This document shows positions 1 through 13,222 of a stretch of DNA of 64,000 bases, in pieces. This DNA comes from Lagopus muta (taxonomy: Eukaryota > Chordata > Aves > Galliformes > Phasianidae): contig NC_064437.1 in assembly GCF_023343835.1 (NCBI RefSeq), positions 41,317,967 through 41,381,966 on the forward strand. The letters run 5' to 3'. Made by a program: the position numbers and the translations under genes. Within the stretch, counting starts at the first letter, position 1. Every line of letters starts with the position of its first letter. The notes below the pieces were generated by a model. That model ran no database searches, had not been told where the DNA came from, and worked only from the letters and a program-made list of their open reading frames with translations.

Positions 1-2736
1 CACTGAGCAATCTGTTTGAGGAAAGCAAAAACCAGTGCTTGGTTCCTTCATTCCCGTGAGTCCTCTGGGGCCTGTGGAGCAATGCTTTAGCAAACAATAT
101 GGTCCTCAAAGCTTTACCAGGAACATGTGCATGTTTGCTCTCACTGGGCTCTTCCTGGCATGCCTGGGATGGATGTGGCCTTGGCTGCTTTTCAGGGTGG
201 GGAGTTTGGGGCTATATTGCTTTGTGCTTCTGCTTTTTGGTGATGACCAGTTCCACCCCACGGATGTGTCCCACTACAGAGGAGCTGCAGCTGGAGGTGA
301 GGCTGGGGTAGCTGGTGCAGTGACCAAGGTTGGATGCATCCAAATGGGCAGGGAGATGGGTCAGGTTGGGGTGGCCTTTCTACATGGGTCTCTGCCATCT
401 GCGAACTTGCTTGTTTTCCTTTCATCCTTTGATTTCCCAAGTGCATGCAGCAGCAGTAGCCCCAAAAGTGCGTCAGGAAGGACACCTGCTGTGTGCCACA
501 TCCATCACCTGCCATGGCCCTCCTCCTTCTTCTTGGTCCCCTCCTCTGCAACATGACCCAGCTCCCCCAGCCCCAGCTGACACTTCCTGGCCTCATGGCT
601 TTGTTAGTGGCTCCAGAGACAGCTGGAGGATCCCTGGGCTCCGCAGACATGCGCTGCTCATAAATAAATCCTGTCTGTCAGTCCCTCTGGGTGTCTGTCT
701 GCTGTCCCAATCACTAGGGTGGGAAGAAATGGGGCTGAGGGTTAGCAGAGGGCTTGTCCCTAGTAGGGCGTCCAGAGGATCTCTGCTGGGCACCACGTCC
801 TTTTCCCTGGTCTGATCCAAATACCTGTCTCATGGTTTTGAGCAATGTGGGTTTTGGGAGTCCCTTAAGACGTGAGTAGAAGAACCTTAAAGGAACAGGA
901 AGGATGTGAAGGGAGGTAGTGTTACCCTCTGGCACAGGCTATGTCCATTCATGGATTCATCACAGAGCTTGTAGTGCTCTTTGAGAGCTGAAAGGCTTTT
1001 AGTTCATTCAGCAGCACCAGGGTTATCTAATCCTTCTGAAAAGTGAGGGTAATGATAGAGAAATTCCTTTATGGGGTATATGTAAGTTGGTTATTCTAAT
1101 GGCTGCATCGTGTATTTGTGTTATTGCAATGAGCCCTGTTCCGAGTTCTGCCCCTAGTACCCACCTGTGTAGCAGGCGGCATGAACTTCAGCATGCCAGG
1201 AGCAAGAGGAAGGTAAAGGTTGGGATCTTGGGGTCAGTAGCCTGTTATTATGTCTTTGATAAGAAGAGTATTTCCCTCCCTTTTAACCAGACAATGCGAT
1301 CTGGACGCCTAATGGTGCTCTATTTAAAAAGGAGCAAGTGAGAAGGGAGCAACTCTCCAGATGGCAGCAGTGGGGCTGTTGGGAGCCAGTTTGCAAAGTG
1401 AGGAGTGACAAGGCATGGAGGGACTGCAGCCAGTGAGCTGCTTCCAGAGGGCAGGGTATAAATAGACAACAAAGGCCTTCGGTGTCAGTAGTGCCTGTGC
1501 CGTCCTGATGCCACCGCCAGCCCTGTGCCAGCAGGCATGAGCAGGGATTGTGGCTGGAGAGCTGCTCTGAGCAGGATTGCAGTGCATATGGGTAATGTGA
1601 GGCTGAGACGAGGCATTTAGCAGACTACTACGGCCCTCCATCCATCTGCACCGGGCTCAGTCTGCAGCAGTGACTGGCCAAAGCAGGTGGCACTTGTGCA
1701 GCCCTGATATCTGCTAACCCCCACCACAGCCTGGAGCCACCAGCACGGGGGCTGCTTGGGCTTGCAGCGAGCTCAGCTGCGAGGACGCTGGGCTGACGGC
1801 GGTATTCAGGGCTGGGAGCAAAAAAGTGGGACTGCTCCCCTGCCTGTCAGCCCCGTGGAATTCCTGGGATATGGAGGGTCTTTTGTGTGGGGATCAGCTG
1901 TCGGCTGGGGAACTTATTTTTAGGGTGGCAGATCTCATGCTATGCGAGGGGAAAGCTGGGGATGAGAGGTGCGTAGGGGCACCGATGTGTGCTGTGAACA
2001 GACCTCACCTGCACCTTTGCCCTGTGGGGAGTGGTCTGTAGAGTGATCACAACACTGCTGTGCGCAGGGCTCTGCTGTGTCCTCCCAGCCGGCCAGCTTC
2101 ACCCTGAGCAAAAGGCAACAGGGGAGAAAGACAACGCCAAGATTCAAACTTTGGGAGGGTTTGTGAAAACAGGTGGCCTTGCAAAAAGTTTTAAAAAAGA
2201 CATCCTTCCATGTTGTGTTGGACGGAAGGGTCGTGCGTAAGCATGGCTTGAGCTGGACACTGGTAAGCCCAAGCCAGATGGTTGAGGATGAAGTGCATGA
2301 GCTTTCATAAACTGTTCTGCTGGGCAGCTGTGTGCACAGAGGCACGTATTGTTCTGTGCAACTGGTTCTGTGCTGCGTAGATGGACTTGTTCCTTATAGC
2401 CAGGTGGATGGAAATGCATCTCTGTGTGTAAATACAGCTTTTGGGGTTTGCTTGCTTGTCTCTAGATGTGACCTGAAAGAGAGCTTTGCTTCGTTGTGCA
2501 TGTAAACAAACCATTCATGAAGTAAAACCATGCTTTGCATCACTTACGCTGAAGAACAAGGAAAGAGCCCAACTCTGGAATCTGTATAGGAAAACCGTGC
2601 AAATGCAGTGCTGGAAAACAGTCTCTGCCAGCAGCTCTTGGCTATATGTGTGCTAAGCTGCTTGAGATGCAGCTGAATTTCTTTAAACAAAAGGCATTTG
2701 TTCAAAAACATTTTGAGGTAAGTGTTGAGAACAGGT

Positions 2737-2767
2737 TTGTTGTTTTTTTTGTTTTTTTTTTTTTTTT
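2737..2767 (+). repeat. Poly-T tract upstream of the gene
   Basis: T runs with single G interruptions. A second T run of about 18 follows near 2916-2932. Confidence 0.9.
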
Positions 2768-3369
2768 GTCCATAGGAAGCAAACACATATGAATGCATCT
2801 TTACGTAAAGTGTGGTTTTCAGTTGCATGGAAGTTATATGTACATGCTCCTTTCTCATCTGTTTTTTTCATTACAAAATATAGTTTAGTCATTAAAAATA
2901 ATATATATATGTATTTTTTTTTTTTTTTTTTTGGTCCCTTTTCCAGAAGACAGAAAAAGAAAATGAGTACGAAGGGAAAACCCAGAACACTTCACCTGCC
3001 TTGTTCCCCAGTGCTTTGAGGGTTGCTGTAAAGACCCTTTCCTGTGGAAGGGTGCTTACTTTTGCACTGTGCTCCCATTATAAGTTGCTATTCTTGAAAA
3101 GGATTTCCTAAAAAGGAGCTCAATTGCCTTGTCTCCTTGTAGTTCTGAGCAGCCTCTAAAAATGCACAGGCGGAAGTCTGGGTAAGTCAGGGTGCGACTG
3201 TAGGGCAACATGCTGCTATGCTGCAATTTGGAGAGCTGCTCAGCACAATGTGGAATGAAGGCAAGGAAGATTGCAACAAACCAAAAAGATTGATTTCCCT
3301 TGCATTGACTGACTATCAGGGCTTGAAACATACAATAATAATATGTTTACAATAATAATAAGGGTGCTG

Positions 3370-3550
3370 AACATCTCCAGAGATGATATTTACAGGCATT
3401 GATAAGATCCTCCTCTGTCTTCCCTTCTCCAGGCTGAACAGCCCCAGGTGTCTCAGTGTTTTCTCTTACAGAAGATGCTCCACTTGTCTATCCCACACTT
3501 CCTAAGTTTACCTGTGTAGATGTTATGGGAGACAGTGTCAAATGGGGTAA
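3370..3550 (-). mobile_element. CR1-type LINE fragment, internally rearranged
   Basis: On the minus strand, 3480-3542 reads FDTVSHNIYTGKLRKCGIDKW, a reverse-transcriptase core typical of CR1 elements. It runs directly into a CR1 3'-region phrase (ctgttcagcctggagaag, ...ggatcttatcaatgcctgtaaatatc) at about 3375-3478. In a full CR1 these parts lie far apart, so the copy is internally deleted or composite. It is old and cannot encode an active enzyme. Confidence 0.8.
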
Positions 3551-6500
3551 GACACATCTCCCTGTGCCTGCTTGGGTAGTAGAGGCTGTGGGCACACACA
3601 TTTTCAGGACAATTTCTGTAAGAAATGGGACAGCTTTGAAGTGGTGCTGCACACAGGTTAGCAGCCAAATGCAGAGTGCTCCGGCAGCCTGCTACTGAAA
3701 TCCCAGGCACCCAGGGGTGGTGGTTCTGGACCACAGCCCCCTTCTGAATAATGCTGGTAATTGAGAACAGCACAGTGAAATGAAAGCTTAAGGACAGCAG
3801 CTGCCCAGCTAAAAAATAAAATAAAATAATAATAACAAAAAAAATCCTGGTTCTGGGCAAAGAAACAGCAAGGGCTTGCCAGCACCGGTGGCTTGCAGTG
3901 AGCCTGGACATTTGTAGAGCAGTGGCCAGGGTGTTACGGTTTTTGAGTAAATGAGGTTAATGGAAATTACATGTACTCAAATCCCTGTTCACTACTTTGG
4001 AAATGCAGGAGCTAACAGTGGTTATTTATTGATTTCATTTTGTCCTCTGCTTTGCGTGGGAGGTTGAAAGTAAGCGAGCGGCCGCGTGTACGTGTGAGTG
4101 TATGAGAGGAGAGGGAGAATGTGTGCGGGTGGGTATGGGCTGGCTCTGTAGGAAGCCCCTAATCCTGGGGCTGGGGACTTTTCCAGGCAGTGGTTCAGAT
4201 GTGTTGGTGGGGGTCTTGCTTCTGTGTGTCCCTCCAACCTCAGCCATACGGTTGCTTGCCCCGCGTCGCCTGCAAGCTGCCCGCCGCTGCAAAACTTGGC
4301 AGGACAAAGAGTGTTGGAACCATGGGGTGAGCTTTGGTCCACAGGGATACCAGGCCAAAGAGCCAGGAAAAAAGTAAACTTGAGTCAACTTAAAAACCGG
4401 ATTTTTTTTTTCTTTGCATTTAAGAATCTCAGTCTGTAAAACTTGGCGAGTCCTCAGGGCGGAGGAGGGTGATTTCTGGTTTGCATGCACATTGGTACCC
4501 AAGCATGCCCAAAACATCTGTCATCGGTGGAAGCGAGCATTGCTCTGGCAAAGTTCTTTCTTTGCAGTAAAGAACAAGCAAATTTGCTTATTTGTGGTTA
4601 ATGCTTGTTCCAGATGGCCAGGAATAATACATGACACACAGCCTCACTATTGCCCAAACTATGGAAGCGCTGTGTAACATGTTTGCAGCACAAAGGCAAG
4701 CTGGGGAGATTGTTTAACTTACTGGTCTCCAGTTCAGAGCAATTCCTCCAGCCACAAGATAAATGCAGGCTCCCAGCAAGACTAAACTTTCCCATCAGGG
4801 AGAGCAAAATTTGCAGAGAAGAGCTGTGCTCCAGCTTCTGGCCTTGCTGGCCTCCAAGCAGTCATCTTGGTGGCATCTCTGAAGTCAGCATTTTCCTTTG
4901 GAGGAGATGCAGACCCTCCACTCACCGTAGCAGACCATGGCTTGCCTCTTTCACGTTGGTGCTGGGAGGAGGTATCTCATATCTGCTTTGTCATACCTGT
5001 GTTACATACACATGGGAGCTGTGCAGAGGGTAGATGTTCTCAGTTGAACTTAATCAACTTTTCCATCCCTGCTGCTAACAAAATTTGTGGGAGGGAAGGA
5101 ACTTCCTACCTCAGCACCTGATGCCAGTCTGAATTACTGCTCCCGTCACTAATTCAGGGTGCTTTCTGTTTTTGTGGTGCAGACAAAACCCTAACCTGAC
5201 AAAATCAAAATCATTGGCTGCATGTGCTTAAATGAAGAAGCATTTTCCTAGTTAAGCCCTCTCCTCATATGCATCCCTTGCAGGCAAAGGGTTACTTGCT
5301 AAAATGCATCTCCATATAATTAAGAGTAACGGCATTTTTCCCTGCACTGAGATTTGTTTTTTGAGAATTTATCACTTGAGAGCACGACCCTGAAATAACT
5401 GCCCAGGCCGGACTTGAAGCCCCATACATTAACCCTTTGCTCAGCCCAGCCCCTCATTCAGCTCCCAGATGAGTCCTGCTCTGTGTTGTGGTCAGGGCAA
5501 TTGCCAGCAGCTAAATGCAGCCGGGACATCTCAGATGCTTTCAAATTGGAGAAAAAAGAAGTGAAGCCTCCATGTGTCTTATGGTTTTGACCCCAAACAA
5601 TACACTGACAGCATAAATTAGGACTTGGCTCAAGCTCAGTTGAAGTCTGGCCCAGGTTTGTTTGAAACTCAGCCTAATTTTGCCTGAAAACAAAGCTGGG
5701 AGAGAGGAGATCTGGACTTGCAGGGGGGTTGGGGGGGTTCTCAGCAGGTCAGCTCATCCTCAGCAGTGCTGGAGCAGAAGAGAGGCAAGCAGCTGTTGGA
5801 ACCCTCATTTCTCAGAAATGGAGAAGAGAAACGATGGAAAAAATTGCGGAGGGTCTCTTGAAGGGGAAAGAAACGCAGTGGGAAAGTGTAAGGGAGGAAG
5901 TGGATTGCGGGGCATGGGGATGCTCTGGTTGTAATTTGGCGTCCACAGAAATGAGGAGCTCAACTCATACTGCTTCAGCACACGGGAAGGGCACCTGGTG
6001 CTGTGTGAGGGGCTTTACTGGGTCTGCTTGGATACCTGGGACAGATGACTCCATCAGTGTCTTTTGGTGGCTCTCACCCCAGCAAAGCTCCCCTGAATTC
6101 CAGGTGAGCTGTTTCCATGACATGCTTTCTGCAGTAATTTTGGTTTTATTGCCTTGGGGAGAGGGCTCCTGCAAAGCAGCATCAAGACTCGGGCAAGGGT
6201 GATAAAAGGTGCAAATTGAACTGGCCTTATGCAGTCCCTGGGAAACAGCACTGGATGAAGTGACTTCCCACTCTTTTACAGCTCTCTCCTCTTTGTAGTA
6301 AATTGGTCTTGAGGTGTTACTGCAAGGAAAACAATATTTTTCTGATGGTTCCATTAGGGTTGTGACCATCTCCTGCAGAGAGCCCTATGGACTGGTGTTT
6401 TCTGTTCATTACACCTCACTTCACTAAGACGTGGTTTCCTGCCAGCAGTCCCATATCCCCTACCCTTCTTTTTCTGCATTTCCCTAAAAAAATCAAAGGG

Positions 6501-9500
6501 CTATTATTTTTTCTTGTACTTCTGCTTATCTCTCAGCTGGTGACAAGCAGCCCCAAATGGCACCTTCCTTGCCAATGGAAAGATGCAAAGGTGGAGCAGG
6601 AAGTGAGATGGCCTCTGAGCAATCCCCCGATATCCTTCACCTGTTTTTCTGAAGGAGCATTTGAGAAAGGAGGACTGCGAAGGGAAGGAAGGAGAGGACC
6701 CCCCATCTGTCCTAGCCTTGGAGAACCAGAGCTTGATGATGCCCCGTGTCTCTGCCAAGAACCACAGCCCTGATGGTGTATCTCTCCCTGCTTGCCTGTG
6801 TCTTCAGCTCAGCTCAGGGTTCCAATGGACACTTTGCAGCCTTTCTGTGACTGTTTGGGAAGAGGAGCCAAAGCTAAGCCTTTCTGGCAGCGTTTCCATA
6901 ACAAATCCCTAGCTCCCAGGGAACGTGGATGTTATTAACCCAAACTGAATCCTTGGGGAGTCCCCGGGCTTGTGCTGGGGGCTTGTGCTGGGGGCTTGCT
7001 TCCATCTGGCAAGCAAAGAGGGGAGAAGATAGTGGCAGTGACTCCTGTTGTTCTTTGCAAATTCTGCTTGTCCACAAAGAGCTGAAAACCTCACTGTTTG
7101 GTTGGTGAGACTAGAGTAGCAGAAGTTCCCTTCAGGGCTATCTGCTTTCCGTTTAGCGGGATTAAGGTCTGACTGTCCATCCATGCTCACTGTTTGTTGG
7201 CACTCCCCCATTTGGCACTGCTTCTCACTGCTTTTTTTTCTCCTTTTTTTGAAGGTCTATACTCCACCCTGACAGGAGCTCCTGGTTTTGGAGGCACGAA
7301 CATCCTTACCAAGCTGTGTCCAGGCTGTGATGCTAACATTAAACAACAGAGAGGTGACTCAGCCCTTTCAGTACATGTTTCCGTGTTCCCAGCTGCTGTA
7401 GGAAATAAACAGTAAGTAGTTAACATCACCAGTAAGACATATATAGAAGAAAATATTGTCCTAACAACATCAGATCTATGGTTTAAACTGGTCAATGGCA
7501 GGAAATTTGGAATTAAGGACGACTGCTTGTCTCACACTTCTTCATTTGTCTTGGGAAATAAAAATAATTCAGGCACAAAGTGAATGAAATGGCACTGGAA
7601 ATGCCATATTACTACATTTCCTGGCTTTTATGGCAGGGAATGAAGCAGGAAGAATAAATGAGGTCTTTTGTGTCCTTCGGTTCAAAGTGATGACAACAAT
7701 ATCCATCCAGGTCTTTGGTGTCAGCAGAGACCAAGACCAATTTTATTCAGGTTTATCATTGTGTTATGTAGCCAAGACACTAGAGAGGTTCTTCCTTTGA
7801 GGGCAATTATTTTCTGTTCTTTTAGTTGAGCGGTTTGTTGGGCTTTTTTTTTTGTTCATCCCCACTGGGAGTTACTTGGATGTCACAGAAAAGGTTCAAT
7901 CCAAAAAGCTCTCATGCTTATGAAGGTGCAGACTCTAGAAGGTTAGAAATATTTCCTGGTCAAAGATCAAACTCTTGTGCTATGTCTATATGTCTATAAG
8001 CCAGGTGCAGTCTTGCAAAGTCACTTCTAGCGCTTTTGCTTATGTCATGGAGCATTCTTTTCATGATGAGCTTCATGGTTGTTGGGGGACTGTTGCAGCA
8101 TATGGACCGAAGGGTCAGGGCAAAAAATTCATCTGAATGAAGAAGCTTGCAGACTCTGTGTAGCTTTCCTAGGAGAAAGTCTGTGTGCTTCTGTAACAAG
8201 CTATTGGTCCAGAGAGTCATTAAGCAACCCTGTTGACAAAAAGAAGTGGTTTCTGTAAAGTGGTAATGACTTGTTTTCAGTTCAGAGGTGTACCTGGGAA
8301 ATTTCTATGAGTTTGACAAGTTTGGACCATGTTTACGTTGTCTCCCAAAATACATGAGTGGGAATAATCTGGCTTAAAAAGGATGTGAACTAGGTCTTGT
8401 GTCAAGGATGTTGTTTTCTCCTTGTGTACCTCAGCATGCAGGAGAGGTTTTTAAGGCTGGCACAGGGATGGATACAAGTACCAGAAAGGCCTTTGGGCTG
8501 GAAATGCTGTAGGCATGTCATAGCATTTGCTCTTCATCCTTTTAGTTGAAGAATGGTGCACGTGAAGATTCTGTTGTTAGCTGAATGAACAAAAGAGTTC
8601 AATATTGGGCTTGTTCATTCTTTTGCTTTCCACTCTTCTTGAAACTCATTATTGTGCTGCCACTAACTGAAACAGTGGGAGAAACATGGGGACCAGCCAT
8701 GAACAGTGTCATTTCCTCCATCCTAATTGCACCTAATTGCATCAGGCAGATTCCTCCATGGAGAATGTGCATACATAGAACAACTAGACTCTCCACAAGC
8801 AGGCTTTTTCCTAATTGGAAAGTTTGGTCACCACCTCATAGCATGCAATATTAGAGGTCTTGGGTGTATGGTGACATTATTCCAGGTAGTGTTGTGGAGG
8901 CACCCACCTACTCTGCAGTCAGTGGAGAGCAAGCAGGGTTCTGTGTGTGCTGTGTCACTCATCAATGCACCAGCAGACATGCAGTCATGTAGACATGCAA
9001 GATAATGCACACTTGTAACACACAGTACCTGCTTTCCTCTGTGATGCCCCTGCCATTAGATTCCTTCAGGTAGCTCAGCAGGGTTGTAGCCACAAAAGCG
9101 GCCTGGAGACAAAAGCCCAGCAGCCAGCTCCCATGCCAGCATGCCAAGCAGATGTTCTACTTCCTCCTCCAACGCTGAGGTATGCTTTCTCAGCAGCTCA
9201 GCACCATGACTGTTTTGGTATGTGATGCGTGGGGGTCTGGGAATTTGGCTGCCCTGGGGCCATGTTGTCCAAAGTGTGGGTCTGAACAATTGGTGTGCAT
9301 GCACTCTGTGGCCACTTGGAAAATGCTGCCGACTGAGCCAAATTCCTTCCTGCAACTTGCACGCAAACAAACCACTAATTTCACCAGCAGTTGAATGCGC
9401 ATATCTGAGGGCAAAATTTGGCCAGAAGCCTTTGGTCAGAAGTTTTAGCATAACCACCCAGAACAAAAAGATGGTGAATTGCAAGTGGCATTTTGCAGAG

Positions 9501-11660
9501 AAAGAAAGAGGGGGTGAAGGGGATGGAGAAAAACCAAGAAATCAAAGCGTTGAAAAGCTTTTCCATTAACAAAACTCTTCTTCATTTTTCAAACAGCACA
9601 ATGGCTATTGATGGACAAAAAAAAAATATAAAACAAGACGGCATATGCTCTTGAATATATTCTGGTCCCATTGGACGGCCTCTGATATTTTTTTCAGAAG
9701 AAACCTTTGAATAAACACTCTGTCCAACGTGGAAAGACGCATAGCATGTCATAAAAGTCATTTGCAACACGTTCTGGGAGACACACCAATGCTGTCAAGG
9801 ACAGGGAGCTGCTTAGTTTCACTTTGATTTACAGATAAATACAGCACGTCTGGGGCTCCCAGTTGCCGACTGAGCAGGCGAGCTCCCGATTACGTGCTGT
9901 GCTCTAACTCCGTGGGATTAATTGGGACCACCTGGAAGCATGGCAGCAAGCTCAACCTGACTGGTCATGCAGGGTTGTATCTGCTAAGGAGCTATGCTTG
10001 CATTGAAAGATGGGACTTAGGTCCTTCTGTCATGGGGACCTAGGGTAACCTGGAAATTGAATATTACAAAATCAGGATTTTCTGTGTATTCTCACATAAG
10101 ACAGAGCTCTGAGCATTGGGTGTGGATATACCTCCCCATTATTATTATTATTTTTTGCCATTATTTTTAACTCTGGTGCACATTCTAGTGTTTAGAGGGA
10201 GTATACATTTTAGGATTTTCTTCAGGTCATTGAGAGGAAGAATGACAGCTGCTGCCTAGATAAGACACTCTGATATTTCCTATGATGCAATGCAACTCCT
10301 GTGACCACTTTTGCCCTTTAAGCCCATACTACAGGAAAAGAAATGTGGGGGTGGAGTGGCCTGAAGGAATAGGGTTTTATGGAAATACCATAGCAGCAGG
10401 TGATTCCATTTGGGCAATGCAGTGGTTCACACTGGCCCTGGTGATTTTATTACTTTGTTGGCTTCTGTGCAAAGGTAATGCATGCAGAATGATTAGCTGG
10501 GGTTCTGTTGGCCATTAATTGCTTGGCTTTTTCTCTGGAATTGGCAGGCACTGTTCACAAGACCTTTGTATGTTAACAAAGGAGCCACGACACAGTGGGA
10601 ACAACGTGTTTCTTGTGTAAGTAAATGCTGTTTTTTGGTACAAGGTGGATTTGGGAGAAAAGCTGGAACTTGTGGGAAGGAGCAGGGCAGTCTGGAAGGT
10701 GTGCCATGGGAAACAGCTTTGCGTTGAGAGGGTTTTTTTTTTTTATACGTCCCAGCAAGGATATGGAAAAAAAGTACAAGTGGTTCTGTTGGAAGGCTTA
10801 TAACATTGAAGAGAAAACCTGATGTCTTACAGATGGAAAGAGGATAATAAACTCTCTGTGTGCGTGCAGCGAACAGGAGTGAGGTGAAATTGCCTTGTAT
10901 AAGAGCAAGAGCTGCTTACAGGTGATATTTCACTGCACTGTTGTGCATTGCTCATATGGCACAGGCCAGCTTTGCATAGGGCTGTGATGGCGTGAGCACT
11001 TGCTAGCAAAGAGCAGCTGCTGAGCTTTCTCCCAGGGCTTGGTTTGTGAGCCCAGCCCCAGGTGTTCCCCAGCGTGCAGCAGGTGTGGATCATTATCTCC
11101 TCCAGCAGTGGTCTCTGATTTTTGCCTGCAATTGTTTCTTACTGCTCCTGGTTCCTGCAGCTTGCGTATGCAGGCAGGCAGGCAGCAATGGGGACGTGGT
11201 GCCTCTGTGCTTTCCCAGGCAGGAGTGTTGTGCTGAGACTCGTGGTGAGTTTGTCAGCATTTTATTCTTCTCATTCTGGCTTTTGCACTGGTATCTGTTT
11301 TGCTAATTCTGGGGAGGATACTCCTTGTTGGATTTCCAGCAAGGAAACACGCAAGTGAAGGTGAGGATATTTTTCTAGCACTCAGAAGTGAAGCAGCCTG
11401 CAGCTTGGTACTGGAGCATGTGGACCACGTGCCTGAAATAATGGGGCTTATGCTCACTACCTTAAACACAGCATTGTGGAAATGTTGATCAAAGGCGCTG
11501 TTGCTCTTCTTTTTTGTCTCCCCCTCCTTTTCCCCAAAGGACCTCTAAGAACACGTCCCTTCCATAGGTCTTCTCTTCATCAGTTTACCTCCCTCCCTGC
11601 CCTCAATTGAAGACAGATGCCAGGAAATATTTCTGCTGTACGGCTGAATGAAAACATATA

Positions 11661-11687
11661 GGGTGGGGGGGGGGGGGGGGGGGGGGG
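11661..11687 (+). repeat. Poly-G run (GGG-T-G23)
   Basis: GGGT followed by 23 consecutive G. It could fold into a G-quadruplex and is prone to length error in sequencing. Confidence 0.9.
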
Positions 11688-13185
11688 TTGGAAGAGCATT
11701 GCTGCATTTACAACTTAATTACTGCCATTTCTGGAACTGTGGGCAGAGGTAGGGCCAGCGGTGTGCAGCTTCCCACATCCCGTCTGGTGCTGAGCTGGGG
11801 CAGAGGCAAAACGCTGTGGGCCTGAGGTGATCCCCGAGGCAATTGCTCCTTGAGCATGCATGGAGACTTATTTTGGGTCCCCTGACTGAGGAGGACTGGC
11901 AGAGAAGCATCCTCTTTACCTGGTGGTGCTGTGGGGACTCATTTTGAAGCCTTCTGGAAGGTTGAAAAGGGTTCTTGCAAGTTTTGGCTCTGCCCTCCCA
12001 CCTCCTTCCCTTAGGAGCTGAGGTGATGCCTCGGGGGAAATAGGCTGAAGAAATGGCAGGAAGCTGTTTTTTTGCTGTGTTTTGGCAGCAGAAAAGTGGG
12101 TTTTGTCTCTGAGTGACAGACCTTGGAGCACTACCTCAGGTTATTGGGACCCCTGAGGCTCCTGGCTCAGCCGAAGGGAAGCGTTTGAGTGGGTTTCCAG
12201 TTTCAGAGCCCTCGGCGTCTCAGTGTGGAGCCGCGTGGGTTTGGCTCTTGGTTTTCTGTAATCATGTAGGAAACTCTTCATGGTGTTAACTCATAGGATG
12301 GAGAATGTGTTTTGTCTAAGGAAAGATGGAGAAAATTTGCTTTGACACTTGCAACGTATTTTGCGAGACAAGCTGTTTTGACTATGGGGTGTTTGGTAGA
12401 TAAGTGAGAAGTTAACCAAAGATAGTAGCGTAATTCCATTGCTATTGTGCTGGGAGCACAGATGGCAGCTATGCCAAGAAAGGTATCCCTCCTACTGCAG
12501 GATCAGATTTGCTCTATGTATGAAATAGCTGTTTTAGAGCTTAAAGGCTACATTAATTCTTTGGATTATGCATCTTGGTTTTGTCATAGTGAGTCTGGGA
12601 GCACAAGGCAGCTTGATTTCCTGAAGGAAGGAGGCCTTGCTCTGTCTTTGAAGGATGCTCCTCAGCACAGTGGGGTGGGAGCTGGTGTGTGGCACTAACA
12701 GGTAGATAAACACGTGTGCTGCTAACGTTGTACCATTCACACAATAGCAGACACCAGTCTAAGCAGTGGAGCAGGAGGGGTTGTGGGCTCTAAACCAGAC
12801 CAGGGTTTTTCAGCAGCTGCTGTCAGTGGTGATCTGCAGCAGCCCTCATTGCTGCTGAGTAATGCTGTGCCACGTCTAACTTAGCATAGCACTGCAGCCA
12901 GCCAGCAGTGTTTGTCAACAGGGATAACTGCTTTATGTAGTTTTTAATGATTTCTTCTTTGTTTAAGGGTGTTTTTTTAATATCAAAAACATCACTGTTT
13001 TTTTCCTTTTTTTTTTTTTCTTTTTTCTTTTTTTCCAAAGGCACCAAACAAACAAGCCTTCAAAGTGAAACAAGCCTAATTCTTCTTTTCCCTCAGGAAA
13101 CTATTTTTCCATCTTTTCAGGAGCCAGTTCTAGCTAGTCCCTGCTGCTGGGCCTCAGCCCTGCATGAGGGAAGCATCAAACAGGG

Positions 13186-13222
13186 CTTGGGAGAAGCTTT
13201 GGGAGAAGATCTTGGGAGAAGC
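13186..13222 (+). repeat. Short tandem repeat, 13-bp unit, three copies
   Basis: The core TTGGGAGAAG occurs three times at 13-base spacing. Confidence 0.85.

Noticed and set aside
35-556. 173-codon open frame at the left edge
   Set aside because: No known family and low-complexity composition; a minus-strand frame of similar size overlaps it. Probably chance.
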